The position numbers were made by a program, and so were the translations under genes. The notes beneath the pieces are model-generated. The model did not search any database. It saw nothing but the letters and a program-made list of their open reading frames with translations, and was not told where the DNA came from. Source: Actinomadura oligospora ATCC 43269 (lineage in GTDB: Bacteria; Actinomycetota; Actinomycetes; Streptosporangiales; Streptosporangiaceae). From it: DNA of 64,000 nucleotides. Shown here one piece after another: positions 41,745 to 50,741 of this stretch (position 1 is the stretch's first letter; each line of letters begins with the position of its first letter). Location of the stretch: the NCBI RefSeq assembly GCF_000518265.1, contig NZ_KI912411.1, forward strand, positions 62,001 through 126,000. Direction: 5' to 3'.

Positions 41745-42415
41745 ACCGCCGTCACGTTCTGATCGGAGCCGCCACGGGTGCGGTGCTCGCCCTAGGTGCG
41801 TTCACGCTGCTGCCGGACGGTCCTGAGGACCACCTCCTTCGAGTACCGCGCGTCGCCGGCGACCAGCTCCAGTCCTCGCCGGTCACCCCGACCTCCGGGC
41901 TGGTGTGGCGGGACTTTCACGGGTTCCGGCTGCCGTACTCGGCGTCCGATGGCCCGAACGCCGTCGCGGATGACCGGGCTGCCGGCTTCGCGCGCAGTCC
42001 GCTGGGTGCGCTGCTGGCTGCGATTCATGTGTCGGTGCGTTCTGATCCGCGCTGGGGGTTGGCGACGGCCACCTCGACCGTGAACACGCAGTTCGTCGGC
42101 CCTGACCGGGCCGGAATGCTCGCCTCCATCAACACCGCGCCGCTCGCACCGGGCACCCCGCACGCCTACGCGACCTTGGAGGCGTTCCGCTGGCAGGGCT
42201 ACACGCCGGAGACCGCGAGTGTGGACGTGGTGTCGGCCGGTCCCGGGGACAGTGACCAGGTCGTCCGGGCCGCGACGCGTATCCAGTTGCAGTGGCAGGA
42301 CGGTGACTGGCGCGTGGTCGCCCCGCCTGGCGGGACCTGGCTGGGGTCGGCGGCACCAGTCGGTTCCCTGGACGGGTACACGCGCTTCCCGACCGCCGGG
42401 GAGGGTGGCCGATGA
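41741..42415 (+). CDS. Membrane-anchored conjugation protein, possibly VirB8/TcpC-like
   Basis: A 224-residue protein with an N-terminal anchor (RHVLIGAATGAVLALGAFTLL) and an extracytoplasmic domain containing GFARSPLGALLAAIHVSVR, YATLEAFRW and LQWQDGDWRVVAPPGG. The last part resembles the NTF2-like fold of VirB8-type scaffold proteins. ATGA overlaps link it to genes on both sides. Function inferred from position and topology only. Confidence 0.6.
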   Translation: MNRRHVLIGAATGAVLALGAFTLLPDGPEDHLLRVPRVAGDQLQSSPVTPTSGLVWRDFHGFRLPYSASDGPNAVADDRAAGFARSPLGALLAAIHVSVRSDPRWGLATATSTVNTQFVGPDRAGMLASINTAPLAPGTPHAYATLEAFRWQGYTPETASVDVVSAGPGDSDQVVRAATRIQLQWQDGDWRVVAPPGGTWLGSAAPVGSLDGYTRFPTAGEGGR

Positions 42416-43812
42416 TGCTGCTCAATGCCGTGCCGCTCGCGCCGCCGTGCAGCACCGTCCTGGATCCGCAATGCGTTCAGACCGTCGACCACCACGACGG
42501 ACACGCCTTCGGCATACCGCTCCCCGACATCGCCGCCGAGGCCGGTAGCAACGCGTTGGACAGTCTCGCCAAGGCGATCACGTCCGCGGTGAAGTGGTTC
42601 GTCTCGCAGACCTCGTCCTGGTGGGTGCAGTCCCCGTCACCGAACCTGGAGACCGAGCCCGCGGTCGCACGGATGCACGAGCTGATGCAGCCGCTCACAA
42701 TCGCCGTCGCTGTCGGGGCGCTCCTGGTGGTGGCCGCGAAGCTGACCCTGCTGCGCCGCGCAACGCCTCTCATCGACGCCGGAACCGGCCTGGCCGTCCT
42801 GGCGGTGGTGAGCGTGCTGGGGGTGGTGCTGCCCAACCGGCTTCTGGAGTGGGGTGACCAGTGGGTGTCGTGGGCGCTGGACGCCTCGGCCGCCGGCGGG
42901 TTCGCGAACAAGATGACGAACCTGATGCTGTCTGGTCAGGGTGTCCCGGCCGTGCTGGTGGTGATCCTCGGGCTCCTCGCGCTGTTCATCGGGATCATCC
43001 AGGCGCTGCTGCTGGTTCTGCGTGGCGCGGCGATCATGCTGCTGGCGGGGATGTTGCCGCTGGCGGCGGCCGGGATGATGACCAACGCGACCAAGGGGTG
43101 GTTCAAGAAGGTCGCCGGGTGGATGCTCGCCCTGATCTTCTACAAGCCGGCCGCCGCGGCGGTGTACGCGACCGCGTTCACCTTCGTCGGCAACGGCGAG
43201 AACCTGCAGACCAAGATCGCGGGCTTCGCGATGATGCTGCTCAGCCTGATCGCCTTCCCCGTGCTGCTGCAGTTCTTCACCTGGACGACCGGCAACGTCT
43301 CCTCCGGATCCGGCGGCGGAATCATGAACAGCGTCATGGGCGGAATGACCGCGATCGGCGCCCTGCGTGGATACGGCTGGGCACCCGGAATGGCCGGTCC
43401 GGGCCCAGGAGGCGGCACGGCGAGTGAACACGCCAGCCGCCTGTCCGAGCAGCTCGGCGATCAGCACACCTCGAACCAGTCCGGAAGTGGCGTCCCCGGC
43501 GTCCCCGGAGGCAGTGGCAGTGATGGTGCCCAGAGCCACACTTCCGCGTCCTCCTCGCCTGAGCAGTCCGGAGCATCTGACGCGGCGGCGCCGACCGGTA
43601 GTGCAAGCCAGACCTCGGACGCGGCGGCGGGTTCGATGGCCTCGGGCAGTGAGCCAGTCGGTCCAGCCACCGTTCGTATGGCGGATCGGGAGCGGCAGCG
43701 GGGACCGGAAATGATCCGCTGGCTCGGCAACCCCACAGGAAGCGGTGGTGGCGGCGCGTCGAGCGATCCGTCCGGTGCGGGGGACGCGGGAGGTGGCGCG
43801 AGTGGGGCCTGA
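42412..43812 (+). CDS. Polytopic T4SS membrane protein, VirB6/TrbL-like
   Basis: A 466-residue protein. About six hydrophobic helices occupy residues 95-300 (for example TIAVAVGALLVVAAKLTLL, LAVLVVILGLLALFIGIIQ-type and IMLLAGMLPLAAAGMM). A Gly/Ser-rich cytoplasmic tail of about 150 residues follows. This is the architecture of VirB6/TrbL channel components in actinobacterial conjugation modules. It overlaps the upstream gene by 4 bp and the downstream SCO6880-like gene by 11 bp. Confidence 0.75.
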   Translation: MMLLNAVPLAPPCSTVLDPQCVQTVDHHDGHAFGIPLPDIAAEAGSNALDSLAKAITSAVKWFVSQTSSWWVQSPSPNLETEPAVARMHELMQPLTIAVAVGALLVVAAKLTLLRRATPLIDAGTGLAVLAVVSVLGVVLPNRLLEWGDQWVSWALDASAAGGFANKMTNLMLSGQGVPAVLVVILGLLALFIGIIQALLLVLRGAAIMLLAGMLPLAAAGMMTNATKGWFKKVAGWMLALIFYKPAAAAVYATAFTFVGNGENLQTKIAGFAMMLLSLIAFPVLLQFFTWTTGNVSSGSGGGIMNSVMGGMTAIGALRGYGWAPGMAGPGPGGGTASEHASRLSEQLGDQHTSNQSGSGVPGVPGGSGSDGAQSHTSASSSPEQSGASDAAAPTGSASQTSDAAAGSMASGSEPVGPATVRMADRERQRGPEMIRWLGNPTGSGGGGASSDPSGAGDAGGGASGA

Positions 43813-45274
43813 GATCCGTACCTACGGCGGCTGGCGGCGCCGCCATGGAGTCGGCCTGCTCGGCCTCGACACCACCGCGACCTTCGCCGCGCTTGCAGCC
43901 GCGATGGTCCTGGTCGTCCTCGCCTCGAGCTGTCCGGCCGTCCTGCCATACGTCGCGGGGCCTGTGTTGCTCGTGGCCGGGCTCTGCCTGATCCGAATCG
44001 ATGGGATCCCTGTCGGGCGACTCGTCCAGGCGCGTGTGCGCTGGTGGTGGGCGGTTCTGCGGGGACGGACGCGTTACCTGGCGGGGATCGTGGTGGAGCA
44101 TCCACGCGCGTGCCAGCTCCCAGGTGTTCTGGCTCCCTTGACGTTGCTCAGCGCCGAGGACGGCCGCGGCGGCCACTACGGCATCGTCTGGGACCGCCGC
44201 ACCGGCCTCCTCACCGCGACGCTGCGCGTCGTTCCCTCCTCCACCTGGCTGGCGGACCGAGCCGACAGCGACACCTGGGTCGCCTCCTGGGGCGGCTGGC
44301 TGGCATCGCTCGGGCATCTGCCGCAGATCCGATGGGTCAGCGTCACCGTCGACACCGCCCCTGAGCCCGGCTCGACCCTCGCCGACGCGGCGGCACGTTC
44401 GGTGGATCCGGACGCTCCGGCATCCGCGCGGGCGATCCTGGACGAGCTGGTACGGACCGCTCCGGCCGCTGCCGCCGACGTGGACACCCGTGTGTCGATC
44501 AGTTTCGATCCGCAGGCGTCGCCGACCAAGCCGCGTTCACTCACCGAGGCCGTCGCCGAGCTCGGCCGCCTGCTGGACCGGCTGGCGTCGCGGCTCGGTG
44601 GCTGCGGGGTGTCGGTGTTGGGGCGGGCTTCGGCGGCGGAGATCGCCGGGACGGTGCGGATCGCGTTCGACCCGGCATGCCGCGGCGAGGTCAACCGGCT
44701 CCTGTCCTACAGCATCCCGGAGGTGTTGAGCTGGGGCGATGCCGGGCCGCTCGCCGCTCACGAGCACACCGACCGCTACGAGCACGACGGGGGCGTCTCG
44801 GTCTGCTGGGGATGGCACGAGCCGCCCCGCCAGCACGTCCGCTCCGACGTCCTCGCGAGTCTGGTCGCGCCGGGCCCGTTCCCCAAGCGCATCACGCTCC
44901 AGTACCGGGCTCTTCCGGCAGCCGCCGCGAATCGGGTCGTCCAGCAGGAGGTCAACGCCGCGTCGTTCCGTGCGCAGTTCCGCCGCCGGACCGGACGGGA
45001 CGAGACCGCCCGCGACAGCGTCGACGCCGCCCGCGCCCACCAGGCCGCAGCGGAAGAAGCCGCCGGAGCGGGTGTCTGCCTGGTGTCGATGTACGCGGCG
45101 GTCACCGTCACCGATCCCGAACTGCTTCCCCGGGCGGTCGCACATGTGGAGTCCGCTGCCGACACGGCCAAGATCCGGCTGCGTCGCCTCTGGGGAAGCC
45201 AAGCCGCCGCGTTCGCCACCACCCTGCCGTGCGGAATCTGCCCGCCCGACCTCACCCACCGCTTCCCCCGCTAG
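43802..45274 (+). CDS. SCO6880-family T4SS membrane protein (PrgI-like)
   Basis: A 490-residue protein of the SCO6880 family. Two N-terminal helices (about 20-60) are followed by a large cytoplasmic domain with VWDRRTGLLTATLRVVPSSTWLAD, WGGWLASLG and a C-terminal FRAQFRRRTGRDETARDSVDAARAHQ-type region. These act with the separate VirB4-like ATPase encoded next; together they equal a split PrgI-VirB4 unit. GTG43802 is chosen because GGGAGG lies 8 nt upstream. Confidence 0.8.
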   Translation: MGPEIRTYGGWRRRHGVGLLGLDTTATFAALAAAMVLVVLASSCPAVLPYVAGPVLLVAGLCLIRIDGIPVGRLVQARVRWWWAVLRGRTRYLAGIVVEHPRACQLPGVLAPLTLLSAEDGRGGHYGIVWDRRTGLLTATLRVVPSSTWLADRADSDTWVASWGGWLASLGHLPQIRWVSVTVDTAPEPGSTLADAAARSVDPDAPASARAILDELVRTAPAAAADVDTRVSISFDPQASPTKPRSLTEAVAELGRLLDRLASRLGGCGVSVLGRASAAEIAGTVRIAFDPACRGEVNRLLSYSIPEVLSWGDAGPLAAHEHTDRYEHDGGVSVCWGWHEPPRQHVRSDVLASLVAPGPFPKRITLQYRALPAAAANRVVQQEVNAASFRAQFRRRTGRDETARDSVDAARAHQAAAEEAAGAGVCLVSMYAAVTVTDPELLPRAVAHVESAADTAKIRLRRLWGSQAAAFATTLPCGICPPDLTHRFPR

Positions 45275-45287
45275 GAAGGAGCCACCC

Positions 45288-46733
45288 GTGCCCAGCAAAG
45301 CACCTGCCGAGGCCGCCGCGATGGCCGAGCCATTGGCTCCCTCATGGGGCTGGAAGCACCCAGGAGCCGGACGCGCCGCGCACATCGAAGCCGCACCGGA
45401 ATTCCAGGCGACCACCAGCCAGGTCTGCGGCCTGTTCCCCTTCACCGCCGGATCCGGCACACCGACCGTCGGAACTCCGATCGGACGGCACCAGCTGTGG
45501 GGCGAGGTCGTGTGCTGCGATCCGCTGGCCTGGCTGCGCGCCGGACTGGTCACCAACCCGGGAATGTTCGTCCTCGGCCAGCCCGGCACCGGCAAGTCCA
45601 CCCTGGTGAAACGGCTACTGACCGGAGCGGTCGCGACCGGCACCACCCCGATCGTCCTCGGCGACACCAAACCCGACTACACGATGCTCGTCGACCACCT
45701 CGGCGGCCAGGTCATCCGAATCGGGCGCGGCCTCGACCGCATCAACCCCCTGGACGCCGGGCCGTTGGCTGCCGTCACGGGACCCGGTTCGGACACCCTG
45801 CGGTGGGAGATCCGTTCACGTCGACTGTCGCTGCTGCTCGCACTGGCGACGCTGGTCCGCGAATCCCGGATCACCAACGCCGAGGAGGTCGTCCTCGGCC
45901 GGGCCCTAGACCTGCTCGACGACCGTCTCGACGGCGAACCGACCATCCCAGACGTCCTGCGCATCCTCGAGGAAGGACCGGCCGAGCTGCGCGCCGTCAC
46001 CCGCACCGACTCGCCCGCCGCCTACCGCCAGCACACCCGTGAGCTGGCGTTCACCCTCGAACTGCTGCTGACCGGCTCGCTCGCCGGGGTCTTCGACGCT
46101 CCCACCACCCGTCCCCTCGATCTGGACGCGCCCGCGATCAGTGTCGACATCTCCCGCGTCCGGGCCGCTGGGGACAAGCTCCTCACCGCCGCGATGCTGT
46201 GCACCTGGGCGTACGCGTTCGGCATGGTCGACGCCTCCGCCGCGCTCGCCGACCTCACCGGAGCACCTCGCCGCACCCACCTGGGCGTGATGGACGAACT
46301 CTGGCGCGCCCTGCGCGGAGCGCCCGGCCTGGTCGAGCACGCCGACGCCCTGACCCGCCTGAACCGCACCAAAGGCATGGCCTCCATCATGATCACCCAC
46401 TCCCTCTCCGACCTGGACGCCCTACCCAGCGAGGAAGACCGCGCCAAAGCCCGCGGGTTCGTCGAACGAGCCGCCATCACCGTCCTGGCCGGACTCCCAC
46501 CCCGTGAACTGGGCCGCATCCACCAGATCACCCCGCTCACCGGACCCGAACAGCACCTCGTCGCCGCCTGGTCGGCCCCCGACTCCTGGCAGACCAGCGC
46601 CCGCCACCCGGGACGCGGCAAGTACCTCATCAAAACCGGCGAACGCCTCGGCATCCCCGTCGAACTCTCCTTGGTCGGCCCCGAGATCGACCTCTACGAC
46701 ACCGACCAAGCCATCCGCGGAGGCGCGACATGA
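45288..46733 (+). CDS. VirB4-like conjugation ATPase
   Basis: A 481-residue ATPase. Walker A GQPGTGKSTLVKRLL is at about 97-111, with IVLGDTKPDYTMLV after it, then HLGVMDELWRAL as the Walker B/DE region and ASIMITHSLSDLDAL as the sensor motif. This matches VirB4/TraC ATPases that power pilus or channel assembly. GTG45288 has GGAAGGA 7 nt upstream. The 3' third is overlapped on the opposite strand by the extended frame of the DUF6000 gene. Confidence 0.85.
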   Translation: MPSKAPAEAAAMAEPLAPSWGWKHPGAGRAAHIEAAPEFQATTSQVCGLFPFTAGSGTPTVGTPIGRHQLWGEVVCCDPLAWLRAGLVTNPGMFVLGQPGTGKSTLVKRLLTGAVATGTTPIVLGDTKPDYTMLVDHLGGQVIRIGRGLDRINPLDAGPLAAVTGPGSDTLRWEIRSRRLSLLLALATLVRESRITNAEEVVLGRALDLLDDRLDGEPTIPDVLRILEEGPAELRAVTRTDSPAAYRQHTRELAFTLELLLTGSLAGVFDAPTTRPLDLDAPAISVDISRVRAAGDKLLTAAMLCTWAYAFGMVDASAALADLTGAPRRTHLGVMDELWRALRGAPGLVEHADALTRLNRTKGMASIMITHSLSDLDALPSEEDRAKARGFVERAAITVLAGLPPRELGRIHQITPLTGPEQHLVAAWSAPDSWQTSARHPGRGKYLIKTGERLGIPVELSLVGPEIDLYDTDQAIRGGAT

Positions 46734-47348
46734 CCCGCCATCCGTCATTCGCCCCGTCGCCATCAGCCGATCGGTGAAGACCAGCAGCTCAGTCAACCAA
46801 CGCTGCCATTCGCTCGGCTCGTCCTCGGCGAAGGCCGAGCGCGCCCACAGCCCCTCCGAGCCAAGGAAGCGCTGAGCGCGGTCGGCGCCCAGGTCAGCGT
46901 CCAAAACCAGGAGTGCGCCCATCGCCCAACCCTGGTCGTAAGCGAACTCGGGATGCGGCAGATAAGTCTCCAGGTATCGCGTCAGAACAAGGGCGTCGGC
47001 CTCCTGGCCGAAACGCGCGAGCGCCAAACAGTATCCCTGCCCCGCGTACGTCAGCTCGCTGGAGAGCAGCAGCTCACCCAACCGATCACGGAACTGGACG
47101 CGGCGGTCCAAGGCGATCAGCCATGCAGCGGTCAGTCGGGGGCGCCAATCCAAATCCAGCAGCAAGTGAAGGTCCTCATCGCTGATCTCCCGTGCGTCTT
47201 GAGTCAACCTCTTCGTACTGCCCCGGCCGCGTTTTTCATCCATCAGGTTCCCGTGCAACAGATCCAGGTAGCGGCGCTTGCGCTCGGTTGTCACGTACCG
47301 GCGAACAAGATCCAATTCCTGCGCGGTAGAGGGCGCGCGAAAGCTCAT
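46422..47348 (-). CDS. DUF6000-family protein, possibly with a lost natural stop
   Basis: The open frame encodes 308 residues. The first 200 match DUF6000 proteins: IVRRYVTTERKRRYL-like start, DLDWRPRLTAAWLIALDRRVQFRDRLGELLLSSELTYAG, YCLALARFG and FAYDQGWAMGALLVLDADLGADRAQRFL. The remaining 105 residues are an antisense reading of virB4 and look non-native. It is oriented against the operon, in the gap between the virB4-like and virD4-like genes, and was probably inserted there. No function is established for DUF6000. Confidence 0.7.
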   Translation of the reverse strand: MSFRAPSTAQELDLVRRYVTTERKRRYLDLLHGNLMDEKRGRGSTKRLTQDAREISDEDLHLLLDLDWRPRLTAAWLIALDRRVQFRDRLGELLLSSELTYAGQGYCLALARFGQEADALVLTRYLETYLPHPEFAYDQGWAMGALLVLDADLGADRAQRFLGSEGLWARSAFAEDEPSEWQRWLTELLVFTDRLMATGRMTDGGSCRASADGLVGVVEVDLGADQGEFDGDAEAFAGFDEVLAASRVAGAGLPGVGGRPGGDEVLFGSGERGDLVDAAQFTGWESGQDGDGGSFDEPAGFGAVFLAG

Positions 47349-47389
47349 CGCGCCATCCTTCCCCTGCGGGGACAGCTTGGAAAGACGGC

Positions 47390-49198
47390 ATGACCCGGGC
47401 CCTTGGACCACGCGCCTCGATCTGGGCCTCGCACGCGGCGGGCGGCTGGATGGTACTGATCGCGTGCTGGCTCCCGATCGGATGCCTGTGGTCGCTGTGG
47501 GCCGCCGCCCGCCTCGCCGCCGCGCTGACCAGCGGGCAGGTGATGCCGTTCGGTGTTGACTTCGCACTCGCGCTCGCCCGAGGCCAAACGTCCCGGATGT
47601 GGTCCGGGACGTCCACGATCCTGGTCCTGGCGCTCCTCGCCGTGCTCGTCGCCGCGATCGGCGCTGTGGTGTGGGTCGTGTGGCAGCGCATCGCCGCACG
47701 CCTCACCCTCCCCGGAGATCCGGTCGCCGCGCTCGTTGAGCGGGCGGACGTGAGAGGCCTCGCGCCAGACGCGACCGCCTCGCGCGCCGTCGCGCTGCGG
47801 CGTTCGTTGACTGGCCGTCCGCCTGCCGACCTGCCACGCGATGACATCGGTCTCGTGATGGGTGATGTCCTCAAGCCCAGTGGGGAGACAGGGGCCACGT
47901 TGTTCAGCTCCTGGGAGGACACCGTGGTCGCGTTCATGGCTCCACGCTCGGGCAAGACGACCACCCAGTCGATCCCGCATGTCCTGTCGGCGCCTGGCGC
48001 CGTGATCGCCACCAGTAACAAGGCTGATCTGTGGTCGGCGATCGCGACCGTCCGCGCGGCCAAGACCGGCGGGAAGACCTGGCTATGGGACCCTCAACGC
48101 ATCACCTACCAGCCCCAGGAATGGTGGTGGAACCCGCTCGCGGACCTGGCCACCGTCGAGGACGCCCACCGGCTGGCCGGGCATTTCGTCCTCACCGTCG
48201 ACGACGGCCAAAAGAAGGACCTCTGGGGACCGGCCGCGCAAGACCTGCTGTGCGCGCTGCTCCTGGCAGCCGCCACCTCCGACCGCACAATGCACCACAT
48301 CGCGCAGTGGTTGGACGAGCCCGCCGTCCCCACCCCGATCGAGCTGCTTCAACAGGCTGGATTCCACCTGATGGCGTCCTCGTTGAAGGGCACACAGAAC
48401 GGCGCCGTCGAGACCCGCGACGGGATCTACCAGACCGCCCGCACCGCCGCGAAATGCCTCCGCGACCAGGAGATCCTCGCCTGGGTCACCCCACAGCACG
48501 AACTCCCCGTGTTCGCCCCGGACGCCTTCGCCGCCTCCCACGACACCCTCTACCTACTCTCCAAATCGCTCAGCGCCGCGGCCCCGCTGATCGCCGCGCT
48601 CACCGACACCGCCATGCGCGCCGCCGAACGCCGCGCCGAACAATCCGGCGGACGACTCGACCCACCCATGGTCGTCGTCCTGGACGAAGCGGCCAACATC
48701 TGCCGCATCGCCGACCTCCCCCAGCTCTACTCCCACCTCGGATCACGCGGAATCGTCCCCGTCACCATCCTCCAGTCCTACGAACAAGGCGTCACCGTCT
48801 GGGGCGAACCCGGCATGGCCGCGCTCTGGGGCGCCGCCACCCGCAAACTCATCGGCGCCGGCATCGACTCCCCCAGGCTCACCCGCGACCTGGCCACCCT
48901 CATCGGCCAACACGACGTCCCCATCCGCTCCATCACCTACAACGAGGGCCGAGCCTCCGAGCAGATCTCCCTGCGCCGACAGGAAATCCTCGAGGCCGCC
49001 GACATCCGCGCCCTACCCGCCGGAACCGCACTCCTGCTCGCCACCGGCACCCGCCCCGCCCTCATCCAGCTACGCCCCTGGTACCGCGGCCCGCACGCAA
49101 CCGACATCAACGCCGCGATCAAAAACGCCGACACCTCCATCACCAACGCCGCCCGCGATCACCACCGGAGGAGGACCGACCTCACCTCTGACGACTGA
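47390..49198 (+). CDS. VirD4/TraG-type coupling ATPase
   Basis: A 602-residue T4SS coupling protein. Two N-terminal helices (about 17-45 and 75-100) anchor it in the membrane. Walker A APRSGKTTTQSIPHVL is near residue 185, followed by VIATSNKADLW. Walker B reads MVVVLDEAANI, and the TraM-recognition domain follows (LYSHLGSRGIVPVTILQSYEQG). Such ATPases deliver the relaxase-DNA complex to the channel. No relaxase gene is found in the window. Confidence 0.9.
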   Translation: MTRALGPRASIWASHAAGGWMVLIACWLPIGCLWSLWAAARLAAALTSGQVMPFGVDFALALARGQTSRMWSGTSTILVLALLAVLVAAIGAVVWVVWQRIAARLTLPGDPVAALVERADVRGLAPDATASRAVALRRSLTGRPPADLPRDDIGLVMGDVLKPSGETGATLFSSWEDTVVAFMAPRSGKTTTQSIPHVLSAPGAVIATSNKADLWSAIATVRAAKTGGKTWLWDPQRITYQPQEWWWNPLADLATVEDAHRLAGHFVLTVDDGQKKDLWGPAAQDLLCALLLAAATSDRTMHHIAQWLDEPAVPTPIELLQQAGFHLMASSLKGTQNGAVETRDGIYQTARTAAKCLRDQEILAWVTPQHELPVFAPDAFAASHDTLYLLSKSLSAAAPLIAALTDTAMRAAERRAEQSGGRLDPPMVVVLDEAANICRIADLPQLYSHLGSRGIVPVTILQSYEQGVTVWGEPGMAALWGAATRKLIGAGIDSPRLTRDLATLIGQHDVPIRSITYNEGRASEQISLRRQEILEAADIRALPAGTALLLATGTRPALIQLRPWYRGPHATDINAAIKNADTSITNAARDHHRRRTDLTSDD

Positions 49199-49252
49199 AC
49201 TTCCTCTACACCTGCACGTTCTCTGCCCGAACCCACGAAAGGAGCACGTCCC

Positions 49253-49348
49253 ATGAACGCTGCGACCCTGGAGTACCTGCTGTGTCCGAATCCGAACACC
49301 CGGCGACGGGAGCCGTCGCCAAGCACACCGATCCCGCGCGCGCCGTAG
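49253..49348 (+). CDS. Possible 31-residue leader peptide overlapping the DUF4913 start
   Basis: ATG49253 follows AAAGGAGCACG with ideal spacing, a better ribosome-binding site than that of the DUF4913 start at 49282, which it overlaps in another frame. The peptide (MNAATLEYLLCPNPN...) ends at 49348. It may be a translational leader, or evidence that the true DUF4913 start involves a frameshift. Weakly supported. Confidence 0.25.
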   Translation: MNAATLEYLLCPNPNTRRREPSPSTPIPRAP

Positions 49349-49722
49349 ACCGCGTCGCCAAGCCGTTCCACCCGTCGGTGGCCACGTGGGTCACCGAGTA
49401 CTTCGTTCCGATGTACCGCCGCACGCTCGGCGGTGAGTTCCGGTGGTGCGCCCAGTGGTGGCGCCACGCTGAGGCGATCTCCCGGCTGACCGCTTTGTGG
49501 CAGTCCTGGGAGGCTTGCCGCCTTCAGGGAGCGACCGGCATCGGTCTCTGGTACCGCGACCACCTCGACCCCCAGCTGCCCATCCTGCTCGGAGCCCGCG
49601 GCCCCTTCTACCAGTGCACCGAGGACGAACACCTCGAACCGCATCAGGCCCGCACCGAGCCTGCCCCGCTGCGCTGGTGGGGCGAACCGGCACCACGGCC
49701 CGACGGCCAGGCGAGCGCATGA
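49282..49722 (+). CDS. DUF4913 protein
   Basis: A 146-residue protein with the DUF4913 core: VATWVTEYFVPMYRR, then RWCAQWWRHAEAISRLTALWQSWEACR and a terminal WYRDHLDPQLPILLGARGPF. DUF4913 genes are frequent on actinobacterial conjugative plasmids and integrative elements, next to TraG genes, but their role is unknown. The GTG49282 start lacks an obvious ribosome-binding site. The stop overlaps the following start (ATGA). Confidence 0.8.
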   Translation: MSESEHPATGAVAKHTDPARAVDRVAKPFHPSVATWVTEYFVPMYRRTLGGEFRWCAQWWRHAEAISRLTALWQSWEACRLQGATGIGLWYRDHLDPQLPILLGARGPFYQCTEDEHLEPHQARTEPAPLRWWGEPAPRPDGQASA

Positions 49723-50741
49723 AGGACGGCCCTCTCACGCGCGCCGAAGCCGCCCTGGACGCCTATGACCGCACCTTGGCGGTGCTCCCCGAGGGACGTT
49801 CGTTTCGCGACAGCCGGGCCCTCACCCGTATGACGGTGAACTCTCTGTTGCAGGATCTTGCCGCCTACGCCGAACACCACCACATCACCATCGACTCCGA
49901 GCACGTCGCCGCGCTGGCCAGCCTGAACGCTCCTACCAACGCACCTGAGCTCGACCGCCCGCCCGCTGGGTACCTGCGGGTGGACGACGCCGTCGAGACC
50001 ATCCCTCGAACTGCGGCGCTGCCGCCCACCCGCGGTTTCGTCTCGGCCATCCACCACGCGGACAACGGGTCTGTCGAGTACTCCGTCACGTTCCCCGGTG
50101 TGCCAACGCCGATGCGGCTCCCGCGCGCGTGCCTGCGCAGCACCAAGGCGTTCCCCGGCGTCAGCCTGGGGAAGGGTGCCGTGGTTCGGCCTTCAGAAGC
50201 AGAACAGAGGCTCGTCGACACCTGGGCACGCACGTTGCAGAAGGGGCGTGACCCCGCCCCTCGCGATCTGGCTGATCGAACCGTGATCGCGATCGCGCTG
50301 GGCCAGTGGGCTGGTGTCCCCGCCCAACGCGTCTCGGAAGCACTGAGGGAGCGGATCGTTCGAGCCGCAGCTGCGTTGGCCCTCTCCTCACCGCCCCACA
50401 GCGCCGCCCAAGTCGCGGCAAGCGATCTCCCTGCCCACTCGACCGTCCCGACGGGGGAAGCCCCTTCCGGCGAGGCTCGGCTACGCCCCTCCTCTGCCAT
50501 CGGCGCGCAATCCCCGCCCCTGACCTTCACGTCACTCAAGCCGTCTCCGGCTGGACTCCGTCCCGCCGGAGCACGAACCCAGACCCTGACAGGAGCTTCC
50601 TCATGCCCGAAAACAACGACAATCTCTCCGCCGCCAAGAACGCCCAGGAACTCCTGGAGTCGTACGGGGAGACCTCCGACGCCCTGCCTCTCCGCCAGCT
50701 CCCCGGAGAGGGGGAGGTCAGTGACCTTCTCACCGACCTGA
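49719..50741 (+). CDS. Family-A paralogue 1, with over-long C-terminus
   Basis: A 340-residue protein of an unrecognised family that occurs three times here (also 50603 and 52295). Shared parts are an N-terminal helical LLQDLAAYAEHHHITID segment, a central strand-rich RGFVSAIHHADNGSVEYSVTFPG segment (KOW/SH3-like in look), and a C-terminal helical EAEQRLVDTWARTL. The last 85 residues are Pro/Ser/Thr-rich and overlap the start of paralogue 2 by 139 bp in a different frame. This suggests loss of an earlier stop codon. Confidence 0.65.
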   Translation: MKDGPLTRAEAALDAYDRTLAVLPEGRSFRDSRALTRMTVNSLLQDLAAYAEHHHITIDSEHVAALASLNAPTNAPELDRPPAGYLRVDDAVETIPRTAALPPTRGFVSAIHHADNGSVEYSVTFPGVPTPMRLPRACLRSTKAFPGVSLGKGAVVRPSEAEQRLVDTWARTLQKGRDPAPRDLADRTVIAIALGQWAGVPAQRVSEALRERIVRAAAALALSSPPHSAAQVAASDLPAHSTVPTGEAPSGEARLRPSSAIGAQSPPLTFTSLKPSPAGLRPAGARTQTLTGASSCPKTTTISPPPRTPRNSWSRTGRPPTPCLSASSPERGRSVTFSPT

